A DNA stretch of 6,778 nucleotides from Caldifarciminota bacterium. Lineage in GTDB: Bacteria; Hydrothermota; Hydrothermia; B15-G9; WFZT01. The position numbers and the translations under genes were made by a program. Shown in pieces: positions 1 through 6,080 of this stretch; the stretch's first letter is position 1; each line of letters starts with the position of its first letter. A model generated the notes under the pieces. It ran no database searches. It saw nothing but the letters and a program-made list of their open reading frames with translations, and was not told the DNA's origin. Where the stretch lies: assembly GCA_026986655.1 (NCBI GenBank), contig JALSOD010000293.1:1-6778 (forward strand), read 5' to 3'.

Positions 1-2071
1 CTTTTGCCTCCTTTTTGATCCTAAGAACTGCCTCTTCAATCCCTTTTGCAAGGTCTACTTTGTCATCATCACCCCGTGATTTGAGTTCTTCATAAAATCT
101 CGGGAATGATTCATCGTAAAACCACTCAGGCTCAAAATCACCTTCTTTCTCAGAGCCCTTAACGATTCTGCCAAGTAACGGAACAGTCCTGCCCTCTGTA
201 AAATGGGCTTTTTTGAATTTCTTTGGTAATTTATCCAACTGGTTTTCGAGGTATCCGATTGCATTTTTAACACTCTCATGACCCTCTTTTAAATTCAAAA
301 GGTTCCTAATAAACGGTGCCAGTGCGATGGAGCCTGTGGATGGAAAGTGGTAATCCAGCCCAAATTTAGAAAGCATGACTCTCGGTGCAAGCCTTTTCAC
401 CAGACACACTACGCAGAGGTGCTCGTTTTCTTTGATGTGTCCGGGAAAGGCATCGGACATCTTTTTCCACAATTCTTTGAGGCGTCTTCGGTAAAGTTTG
501 TTTCTTTTCTTCCTGAAATCAGATTCAGTTTGAAGGTCATCGTATCCGAATTTTTTAATCAGCTCATCAACATAACTCTTATCCTGTTCCAGTTTCTCAA
601 GGTCAATATCAACAAGGGCGCTTCTTTCGCCGCAGAGGGTGCATTTTTCCCATGGCTCCTCCACTGCGTGAGGTTTTCCGCGATACTTGAGGCTCTTGAG
701 ACCGGTTTGTGCCATTTCCACAAGAAGTGAGTAGGTATCGCCGATGTTAGGTTTAACTTTTCCTTGCATCTTATCCCAGAGCCTGCCGAACTCCCAGCAT
801 GTATCGGGTTTAAAGAGCTTTTCGTAATCCTTAATGGCTTTCTCAGGGTCATCGCCCCATTTCACACCGAGCCAGTAGATGTCAAAGGGAAGTTTTTGGG
901 TCTGCTTTCTGAACTGCTCGTTAAAGGGTGAGTCTTTTTCCAACACTCCGGCATCCATCAACAAATCATGGACCCCATTATTAATTTCACTCCATACGTT
1001 ATTGAGTGTCTGCTTTGACTTGGCAGCAAATTCATCTTCTCTCCCTTCCGGCACAATTGCAAGGAAGGTATTAGGTAGGGTCGGGAGCCTGAGTTTGTCT
1101 TCTTCAAATCTCATGTCTGAGATTTCAATCTCGTCTCTAAGCCACTGGTCAACTAAGGGTTGTTTGTAAAGGTCGGGATAGACGATATTGTCAGGTCCAA
1201 GTTCATTGGCAATGGGCTTCATCGCCTGCCATGAAAGATAGGAGATAAGCCACGACCCGAACCACAAATCCCTTGTCTTTCTGGCATTTTCAATAAATCC
1301 CTGCACAGGTCCAAATTCGAGGATTAGGAAGGAGGATTGGAGTTTGTAAGTTTTGTTACCTTCTTTATCAATTTCTTCTTTTGAAGTTGCCGCTAAAGTG
1401 GATTCCATAGTTTGAAGATCTATAACCGGGTGGTCAGGAATGCGAGTATCCGCTGGAGAAATTCCCGAAATCCAGTGTCTTTTTCGCCATAAGGCGAGAA
1501 ACCTCTTAAATTCATCTTCAATATTTGCCAAAGAAACAATATCTGTCTTTATCTCATTTCTGAGGCTCCCTCTATCAAACTCTTTACGAAACTCTTTAGC
1601 CATCTTGATAACCTCTATCCACGAGGACTCATCGAGAGGATGCAATAGGCTTATTTTGGCTACATCCTTCCCCAGACGCTCGAAACCGAAAAGATGTATT
1701 CGGATTTGAGAAGAAGCTACATTGTGAAATTTGCGCCTGAAGTAATTTGTAAGGACTTCTGGTGGAAAATTATTTGTTGTTCCATCCGGTTTATCGCACA
1801 TTACTTCTTGAAACTTATCTACGCCATACGAATCCTTAGAAATTGCTTCAACTACTTCACTCCATTTGTCAATCAGGCAATTCCGTTGCCATGCTTTGAC
1901 TTTTTTAACAGGAGAGGTTTTCAGAAAATAAAAAGGCGCATCGGTTAAATTTGTAATCCAGAACCAGAACCTGAGAGCATCAACATCCCTATACTCATGC
2001 CAGAAGGCCTTATCCGGTGGGTCGTGCAAAAATGCCGCTATTTTACGAAGCCATAAATCTTTATCAGACAT
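1..2071 (-). CDS. cas10 (cmr2): CRISPR type III-B subunit Cas10/Cmr2, 3'-truncated by the window edge
   Basis: This is the large subunit of the Cmr effector complex, which in the family senses crRNA-guided target RNA and, in many members, makes cyclic oligoadenylates through a C-terminal GGDD palm. The frame is open for 690 codons and leaves the window without a stop, so the GGDD palm is not visible. Landmarks seen: an N-terminal LHDPPDK segment with His16-Asp17 (the HD-domain motif); GPVQGFI at about 254-260 followed by ARKTRDLW at about 263-270, a hallmark of Cmr2; LPNTF at about 332-336, corresponding to the family LPN-R-F motif; a zinc-ribbon formed by CTLC (Cys477, Cys480) and CVVC (Cys553, Cys556); and FPSTGSIA from about 576. 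The ATG at 2071 has AGGAGG 7 nt upstream (2079-2084). The start overlaps the end of cmr1 by 8 nt, which suggests translational coupling. Family assignment is confident. Nuclease or cyclase activity cannot be judged from this fragment. Confidence 0.95.
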   Translation of the reverse strand, partial: MSDKDLWLRKIAAFLHDPPDKAFWHEYRDVDALRFWFWITNLTDAPFYFLKTSPVKKVKAWQRNCLIDKWSEVVEAISKDSYGVDKFQEVMCDKPDGTTNNFPPEVLTNYFRRKFHNVASSQIRIHLFGFERLGKDVAKISLLHPLDESSWIEVIKMAKEFRKEFDRGSLRNEIKTDIVSLANIEDEFKRFLALWRKRHWISGISPADTRIPDHPVIDLQTMESTLAATSKEEIDKEGNKTYKLQSSFLILEFGPVQGFIENARKTRDLWFGSWLISYLSWQAMKPIANELGPDNIVYPDLYKQPLVDQWLRDEIEISDMRFEEDKLRLPTLPNTFLAIVPEGREDEFAAKSKQTLNNVWSEINNGVHDLLMDAGVLEKDSPFNEQFRKQTQKLPFDIYWLGVKWGDDPEKAIKDYEKLFKPDTCWEFGRLWDKMQGKVKPNIGDTYSLLVEMAQTGLKSLKYRGKPHAVEEPWEKCTLCGERSALVDIDLEKLEQDKSYVDELIKKFGYDDLQTESDFRKKRNKLYRRRLKELWKKMSDAFPGHIKENEHLCVVCLVKRLAPRVMLSKFGLDYHFPSTGSIALAPFIRNLLNLKEGHESVKNAIGYLENQLDKLPKKFKKAHFTEGRTVPLLGRIVKGSEKEGDFEPEWFYDESFPRFYEELKSRGDDDKVDLAKGIEEAVLRIKKEAK

Positions 2072-3308
2072 TGTGATGCCTCCTGTTGTTAGCAAACAAA
2101 CTCTCAACAAATTCTTCTATTCTGCTAAAGTCTTCAATTGTCGGAGGGATCAAATCAATTTTTCTCCCAAATTTTGCGTAATACTGAGTTATAGGCCAAT
2201 CAGGGACTATTCTGGACTTGAAAAGTGTTGCTCTAACAAGTTTTGAACGAGGCTCAATGTGCAAGATTAAAGGAGAAGCTCGTCTTCCCACTTCTTTTTT
2301 GTAGTCATAGACTTCTACAATATTTCCTTTTTTATATTGAATAGGTAGTCCAAAAACATCGTTTAAAAGGTCTTCCTCTGAAAATCCATCAGCGTTGAGT
2401 AAAGTGATATAATCTCGTGTGTAACCGTACTCTGTATAACCACCTTCTCTTATTCTGAACTCCCTGTATTTCAACCCTATATAAGTTAAAATTTCCTGCC
2501 ATTTGGAAAAGCCGATTCTTAACCTGTTGCTCCAGATTCTATAACTTCCTTTCCTGAAAGAAAGAAATTCTGGAAATTCTGTTTCAGGTAGCTCTGGTAG
2601 TTCGCCAATTGCATTAACTCTGTCCAACAACCACTTTTTTGTATTTTCCAGTGCGATTTGCCAATTGGTATTGGGACCTGTCTGAATTTCGCAACTTCCA
2701 AATCCATGTCTCCACCTTGCACCAAATCCACCGAGCTGAACCGCAAGTGGAAACAAATTCTCAATCAATTTTAGTGTCTCATCATTTACCGTTGTAAATT
2801 CCACTTTAAATATAGTGTTTACATCGAATCCGCTCCGTGACCAGACAAATCCCTTTTTTGATTTGTTGTATTCTGTCAATCCCATATTTGCCAAATAGGC
2901 GAGGAAGTTCAATTTATAAGCATAATCTATTTTACTCTCAAAAAAAGGATCCCCGTGTATTTTCTTCAATTCTTCATATTTCCTTTTCTCCTTACCATTG
3001 AGCTTTTCAACAACATCTTTGTTCACAGCAAGTCTTAAAGGGACTTCTCTACCTTTATGGATAATTCGAGAATTTATGGTTTTCACCCTCACCACCACTT
3101 TACTCTTCCTCTCCGTATTACCAAATATTTCGGATTCGAGGCGGTAGATTTCTCGGGGGTCGGTTGTTACTGTGCCGGCCATGGCTCTGAACCAGAACCT
3201 CATGGCGCCCCTTATGGAGGCGGCACGGAGTTCCGGCTGACCAGTGGGATCTGCTCCTCCCATAAAAAGTGGGGTTAAAACTTTTAGCTTAAAAGTCACT
3301 GATCGCAT
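2064..3308 (-). CDS. cmr1: CRISPR type III-B RAMP subunit Cmr1
   Basis: Cmr1 is a RAMP-superfamily subunit at the head end of the Cmr complex, near the 3' end of the crRNA, and helps in target RNA capture. The 414-residue protein begins with the characteristic segment TPLFMGGA (12-19), then LRAASIRGAMRFWFRAMAG (27-45), matching the Cmr1 pattern of a glycine-rich turn followed by SIRG-x-x-RFW-x-RA. LESEIFG (57-63) is a further RAMP-type motif. A glycine-rich loop GGFGARWRHGFGS (193-205) closes the first ferredoxin-like fold, and the C-terminal half is compatible with the second fold. Length is typical for the family. The ATG at 3308 is preceded by GGAGGAGGT with the AGGAGG core at 3315-3320, 6 nt away. 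The TGA stop overlaps the cas10 ATG by 8 nt. I see no truncation or frameshift. Confidence 0.95.
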   Translation of the reverse strand: MRSVTFKLKVLTPLFMGGADPTGQPELRAASIRGAMRFWFRAMAGTVTTDPREIYRLESEIFGNTERKSKVVVRVKTINSRIIHKGREVPLRLAVNKDVVEKLNGKEKRKYEELKKIHGDPFFESKIDYAYKLNFLAYLANMGLTEYNKSKKGFVWSRSGFDVNTIFKVEFTTVNDETLKLIENLFPLAVQLGGFGARWRHGFGSCEIQTGPNTNWQIALENTKKWLLDRVNAIGELPELPETEFPEFLSFRKGSYRIWSNRLRIGFSKWQEILTYIGLKYREFRIREGGYTEYGYTRDYITLLNADGFSEEDLLNDVFGLPIQYKKGNIVEVYDYKKEVGRRASPLILHIEPRSKLVRATLFKSRIVPDWPITQYYAKFGRKIDLIPPTIEDFSRIEEFVESLFANNRRHHNV

Positions 3309-3364
3309 ACGATACCTCCTCCGTTTAAAAGAAAAGCCTCCTTTCTCAAAACACTCATAATCAT
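3296..3364 (-). CDS. Possible 22-codon peptide between cas6 and cmr1
   Basis: A short frame in the cas6-cmr1 gap starts ATG-ATT-ATG at 3364/3358 and ends with TGA at 3296-3298, overlapping the first 13 nt of cmr1 in another frame. The inner ATG (3358) has AGGAGG (3366-3371) with 7 nt spacing, as good as the sites of the neighbouring genes. The predicted 20-residue product is MSVLRKEAFLLNGGGIVCDQ. I recognise no family. Translation through this frame would pass over the cmr1 ribosome binding site, so it could act as a coupling or leader peptide. It may equally be a chance frame in a purine-rich gap. Confidence 0.25.
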   Translation of the reverse strand: MIMSVLRKEAFLLNGGGIVCDQ

Positions 3365-3372
3365 CCCTCCTT

Positions 3373-3389
3373 CCTCACTCAAGGTGAGG
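3373..3389 (-). other. Small hairpin after the cas6 stop
   Basis: The arms CCTCAC and GTGAGG (6 bp, 5-nt loop) lie just after the cas6 stop codon, and on the minus strand directly precede the first AGGAGG of the cas6-cmr1 gap. There is no U-run after it, so it does not look like an intrinsic terminator. It could be an intercistronic stability or processing element. Pairing is seen; function is inferred and weak. Confidence 0.35.
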
Positions 3390-3394
3390 GAATT

Positions 3395-4183
3395 TCAGGA
3401 AGATTCTGGCTGATTACCTTCACCCTTTCTCCTCCTCACCACATCTATCATTCCAAAGCCCTGGCTGTTTTTGGAGCCAAGGCCTGCATTGTAGGCAAGC
3501 ATAAACCAGGGCTCAGGTAGATGTAACTCATAAATCCCGGACCATGCCTTTATTATCGTCCCCTTGAATTTCGTGACTATCAAATTTCTGTTCTCAACTC
3601 TGTAAGGCTTTATGTAGCCACTCAACTCCGGGATCTCTCTGTCTCTGTAATATGCTCTTGCCTTTCTTTTTAAATTATCAAAAACCAGCTCCTCAAATTC
3701 GTTCTCGAAAGGAGTAAAGTAATACGTCTTTTTCCTGCCATCAGTTGTATAAAGTGTCCTATAAACAGTTATCGGAGACAGTGCTTTTATAAGGACTGGC
3801 TTCCCATCTGGTAGAATAGGTCTCTCAACCTCAATTGAATTAAAAATACACTTTGTGCCACCTAAAACAATTGCCCCCTCTTTTACCAGATAAGATGCAA
3901 GAGATTCAAGAATCTCAACCTCTACGGATGAGACCTTAAACATTACCTGACCACAAAAAGTGATTGTCTTTGATAACTTATCGACCTTTTTATCACGAGA
4001 GAACAGTCTTGAGAAAGTATATAGCTTGAATTTTCTACCGTTAAATTCATACCCCTTGTCATGAACCCAATCGGCAAGTCCCTTCTTGAGTGATCTGAGT
4101 ATGGCCCCCTGCAGGATATGATTGTAATTAATGGGAAGTTTGAGGCAACCCTTCTCTGGCTCGAATTTAATAACTAATCTCAA
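3395..4183 (-). CDS. cas6: CRISPR pre-crRNA endoribonuclease Cas6
   Basis: Cas6 cuts CRISPR repeats in the precursor transcript to give mature crRNAs for the Cmr complex encoded downstream. From a TTG start at 4183 the protein has 262 residues, typical of Cas6. It begins MRLVIKFEPEKG, has LPINYNHILQG at about 16-26, an HDKG segment with His41 followed by FKLYTFSRL at about 52-60, LSPI in the middle, and near the C-terminus GLGSKNSQGFG at about 234-244, the signature glycine-rich RNA-binding loop of Cas6. The frame extends 17 codons further to another TTG (4234), but that codon has no ribosome binding site. The inner TTG has AGGAGGG (4188-4194) at ideal distance and gives the usual family N-terminus, so I chose it. 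His41 and Lys53 could match the Pyrococcus furiosus catalytic His46 and Lys52. The position of its Tyr31 seems to be Leu29 here (alignment from memory). Function is confident; the start is likely. Confidence 0.93.
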   Translation of the reverse strand: MRLVIKFEPEKGCLKLPINYNHILQGAILRSLKKGLADWVHDKGYEFNGRKFKLYTFSRLFSRDKKVDKLSKTITFCGQVMFKVSSVEVEILESLASYLVKEGAIVLGGTKCIFNSIEVERPILPDGKPVLIKALSPITVYRTLYTTDGRKKTYYFTPFENEFEELVFDNLKRKARAYYRDREIPELSGYIKPYRVENRNLIVTKFKGTIIKAWSGIYELHLPEPWFMLAYNAGLGSKNSQGFGMIDVVRRRKGEGNQPESS

Positions 4184-4187
4184 AATT

Positions 4188-4194
4188 CCCTCCT
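4188..4194 (-). promoter_or_regulatory. Ribosome binding site that decides the cas6 start
   Basis: AGGAGGG on the minus strand lies 4-5 nt ahead of TTG at 4181-4183, in frame with Cas6. The outer TTG at 4232-4234 has only AT-rich sequence before it. This site is the main reason for the shorter Cas6 model. Confidence 0.75.
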
Positions 4195-4213
4195 CACTTT
4201 GTGGAATTGTAAC

Positions 4214-4280
4214 CTTATAGATGAAATTTTTCAATAACCAATATTAACAATCATTCTCACAATTTTTTTTAAATTGGCAA
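4214..4280 (-). promoter_or_regulatory. Candidate weak promoters of the cas6-cmr operon
   Basis: Two minus-strand sigma-70-like pairs are possible. The first is TTGCCA (4275-4280), a 16-nt spacer, then GAGAAT (4253-4258). The second is TTGGTT (4236-4241), a 16-nt spacer, then TATAAG (4214-4219). Either would give a short leader ahead of the TTG at 4183, and both would exclude or weaken use of the outer TTG at 4234. Matches are partial in an AT-rich region, so neither is secure. Confidence 0.25.
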
Positions 4281-4307
4281 ACACGGAACACAGCTAATTT
4301 TTAAAGT

Positions 4308-4370
4308 ATATAAGCAACTCTGAAAATTTCTTTTGTCCGTTTGAAAATTGCAATATAAGCGGCTCTAAAT
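4308..4370. repeat. Imperfect 18-nt direct repeat, two copies
   Basis: ATATAAGCAACTCTGAAA (4308-4325) recurs as ATATAAGCGGCTCTAAAT (4353-4370), with 14 of 18 positions identical and a 45-nt offset. Each lies close to a GAAAATT stretch (4322-4328 and 4343-4349). Only two copies exist and the sequence is unlike type III CRISPR repeats. It may be a pair of regulator sites upstream of the cas operon; function unknown. Confidence 0.45.
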
Positions 4371-4517
4371 CCATTCAAAAGAGAGTTAACGTTTTACTTA
4401 TCGTTTTTAATCATAAATTCGCATAATTCCCGACCATATTCCAAACAAATTTCTTGAATACTTACAGAGTGAACAACATGATTTACGTTAGACTCATTAT
4501 ATACTTCAAAGTATTAT

Positions 4518-4547
4518 TTGACATTTTGTTTACCGTAAACTTAAAAT
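4518..4547 (+). promoter_or_regulatory. Sigma-70-like promoter of the envelope operon
   Basis: A consensus -35 TTGACA (4518-4523) is followed after 18 nt by TAAAAT (4542-4547), which matches TATAAT at five of six positions. Transcription would begin near 4554, leaving a leader of about 165 nt before the first gene at 4721. The spacer contains a perfect palindrome, so repression or activation at this site is plausible. Confidence 0.6.
4528..4540. promoter_or_regulatory. Palindromic candidate operator in the promoter spacer
   Basis: GTTTAC and GTAAAC are perfect 6-bp inverted arms around a single central C, between the -35 and -10 boxes. A dimeric regulator bound here would cover the promoter. 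No matching regulator gene is in the window. The symmetry is seen; the operator role is inferred. Confidence 0.4.
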
Positions 4548-4631
4548 CTGTTTAATGAGAAAATCAGGCAGGAGATTGAGACGTGCTAATAAATATCACT
4601 AATTTATATAGACATGTAATTTTAACGGGAG

Positions 4632-4675
4632 GGAAATTTGTTTCCGAAGATTTTATAAAGGGGAAAGGGTTCCCC
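4632..4675 (+). other. Two small hairpins in the leader of the envelope operon
   Basis: GGAAA-TTTG-TTTCC (4632-4645) and GGGGAA-AGGG-TTCCCC (4660-4675) can each form a compact stem-loop in the untranslated leader, the second ending about 33 nt before the ribosome binding site. Neither matches a riboswitch I know, and no U-tract follows. They may protect or regulate the messenger. Confidence 0.35.
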
Positions 4676-4720
4676 GGGTAAAATTGTACAAATATGTTAT
4701 TTAAAAACAGGAGGTGTAAA

Positions 4721-5332
4721 ATGCAAGCGTTGGCTCTATTACTTCTGGGGCTTTTGCCCTTCCATAACAGTTATCTTGGGTTCAAAATGGTGTCATTCTC
4801 ACATGTCCCCACCAGTTTCATTGTCCAAATACCAGCGGGGAGTAATTCTCTTGTAGACTTTACCTTAGATTTGAGTTATGTAGCATCCAGTGATTCTCTA
4901 TACGAAATGACTGGATACGACACTTTAAATATCTATACAAAATCCAAAATTTTAAATTCAACACTTGGATTTGATTTTTTGAACAGAATAATGAAACGGT
5001 CGATTTATAATGGGGAAATCTGTGGACTTGTTGGCGTCAATCCTTTCTTTTCACTTTATTCATTGGAAGTAAAGAATGAAACGAATGGCGCAAAAGTAAC
5101 AGACAAGCTCTACAAAATAGGCAGTAAGATAAAGATTGGCACTCAATATAATTTTACCGTGGCGAATATTGATATGGCCCTGGAATTCTTAACAGATCTA
5201 TTCAGTGTAAGCTACAACAATGAGGATTTCAGTAGAGAAAATGGCTCTACCAAGCAAAAGACGAGCTTAAATGTAGAGGGATTCAATTTCACATCGGGAA
5301 AATTCTCTCTTTATCTATTGTTCAAAATGTAG
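4721..5332 (+). CDS. Exported beta-strand-rich protein of unknown function (envelope operon gene 1)
   Basis: I do not recognise a named family. The 203-residue product starts with a hydrophobic stretch MQALALLLLGLLPF that fits a signal peptide, although it lacks a basic n-region. YLGF follows at about 18-21. The rest alternates polar and hydrophobic or aromatic residues and ends KFSLYLLFKM, compatible with a small outer-membrane barrel or a periplasmic beta-sandwich. The ATG at 4721 has AGGAGG at 4709-4714 with 6 nt spacing. An in-frame ATG at 4694 would add MLFKNRRCK, a basic n-region, but has no ribosome binding site. The chosen start also puts YLGF at nearly the same distance from the start as in the third gene of the operon. 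That shared N-terminal pattern suggests the two are distant paralogues. Confidence 0.75.
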   Translation: MQALALLLLGLLPFHNSYLGFKMVSFSHVPTSFIVQIPAGSNSLVDFTLDLSYVASSDSLYEMTGYDTLNIYTKSKILNSTLGFDFLNRIMKRSIYNGEICGLVGVNPFFSLYSLEVKNETNGAKVTDKLYKIGSKIKIGTQYNFTVANIDMALEFLTDLFSVSYNNEDFSRENGSTKQKTSLNVEGFNFTSGKFSLYLLFKM

Positions 5333-5342
5333 GAGGCGCCTA

Positions 5343-6080
5343 ATGAGGAGATTTTTATTGATTTTCTTTTCCATAATGCTAACCTCGTGCATCATAGAAG
5401 ATCCGATCTCAGATAATTCCCCACGATTTTATCTCCAGGATGGCTTGAAAATGGAGTGGGAAGAAACCGCACAGGTATACGAAAATGAAAACTTAATATC
5501 TGAATCTCATGCCCTGGTAACTATGGAGCATGTGGGGTATGAAGACATAAAAGGGTATCATTGCTTTGTATTTCGCATTACAGAGAAGTCACAGGACGGA
5601 ATCCATACCGGGTACCAGTATCTTGCTGATACGGATACTGGTTTAGTACTCGTTAATGTAACTGGTGAAGCACCACCCGTTATCTGGGGTCTATCTCCAC
5701 GAATTCCAGGAAACTTGAGAAACAAAGATGGAAAATCCTACCTCCCAATTTTTGGAGCTAAAGATAGTCTTGAACAACCCCAACTAACATTATCTTACCC
5801 ACTTTACGTTGGGAAAGATTGGACTGTTTTTACAGAACCATGGGTAAGACAAAGGAAAGTAATCGGCCAGGAGGAAATTAGTACACCAGCAGGGGATTTT
5901 TACACATGGGTAATAAAAGCATGGGACCCTATGTACGTCTGGACAGACAGCCTGTACGACTACATAACTGGTGAGGCATGGGTCAAAAAAATAATCGTTT
6001 TTTTCTTCTACGATCCTCCAACGATTTACAAATTTAGAGAGATTTACGAACTAAAAAATATTGACTGGGGGAGAAAATGA
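5343..6080 (+). CDS. Lipoprotein of unknown function (envelope operon gene 2)
   Basis: The 245-residue product has a lipoprotein signal: basic MRR, a hydrophobic core, then lipobox L13-T14-S15-C16. Cys16 would be lipidated after signal peptidase II cleavage. The residue after it is Ile, not Asp, so by the enterobacterial rule it would go to the outer membrane. The mature part is rich in aromatic residues and beta-type alternation. YPLYVGKDW (152-160) and ISTPAGDFYTW (179-189) resemble the 'PL-x-VG-x-W ... TPAG-x-F' layout I associate with DUF3108-like secreted beta proteins; this is from memory and not secure. AGGAGG (5331-5336) overlaps the stop of the upstream gene and lies 6 nt before the ATG. 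The stop overlaps the next start as ATGA. The operon layout suggests it works together with its two neighbours at the cell envelope. Confidence 0.8.
   Translation: MRRFLLIFFSIMLTSCIIEDPISDNSPRFYLQDGLKMEWEETAQVYENENLISESHALVTMEHVGYEDIKGYHCFVFRITEKSQDGIHTGYQYLADTDTGLVLVNVTGEAPPVIWGLSPRIPGNLRNKDGKSYLPIFGAKDSLEQPQLTLSYPLYVGKDWTVFTEPWVRQRKVIGQEEISTPAGDFYTWVIKAWDPMYVWTDSLYDYITGEAWVKKIIVFFFYDPPTIYKFREIYELKNIDWGRK

Larger units (their letters stand above)
4184..4720. other. Divergent AT-rich intergenic region without a gene
   Basis: About 540 nt separate cas6 (leftward) from the envelope operon (rightward). Stops are frequent in the frames I read and I see no credible start with a ribosome binding site. 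There is no tRNA-like fold, CRISPR repeat array or insertion sequence end that I can recognise. The region holds the promoter, palindrome, direct repeat and hairpins listed separately, plus an A/T-run inverted repeat CAATTT-5-AAATTG at 4260-4276. Confidence 0.7.

Noticed and set aside
62..76. RGDDD near the end of the visible cas10, as a candidate GGDD cyclase motif
   Set aside because: It lacks the second glycine and the hydrophobic beta-hairpin context and lies in a charged linker; the true GGDD palm is expected further downstream, outside the window.
55..852. Minus-strand frames at 55-279 and 559-852
   Set aside because: They are shifted readings of cas10 itself; the motif-bearing frame runs through both regions without a stop.
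347..1948. Several plus-strand open frames of 84-127 codons opposite cas10
   Set aside because: They lie antisense to a continuous cas10 frame with clear family motifs, have no convincing ribosome binding sites and no recognisable protein features. They are shadows.
2519..3278. Short frames at 2519-2764 (minus) and 3057-3278 (plus) within cmr1
   Set aside because: Both sit inside the cmr1 coding region, whose own frame has all the RAMP motifs.
4308..4316. Archaeal-type TATA box in AAAGTATATAAGC
   Set aside because: Strong Shine-Dalgarno sites, a lipobox protein and a TTGACA promoter point to a bacterium; the AT-rich match is likely incidental.
4184..4720. CRISPR array or leader between cas6 and the envelope operon
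   Set aside because: No repeat of about 30-37 nt recurs with spacer-sized intervals; only one imperfect 18-nt element appears twice.
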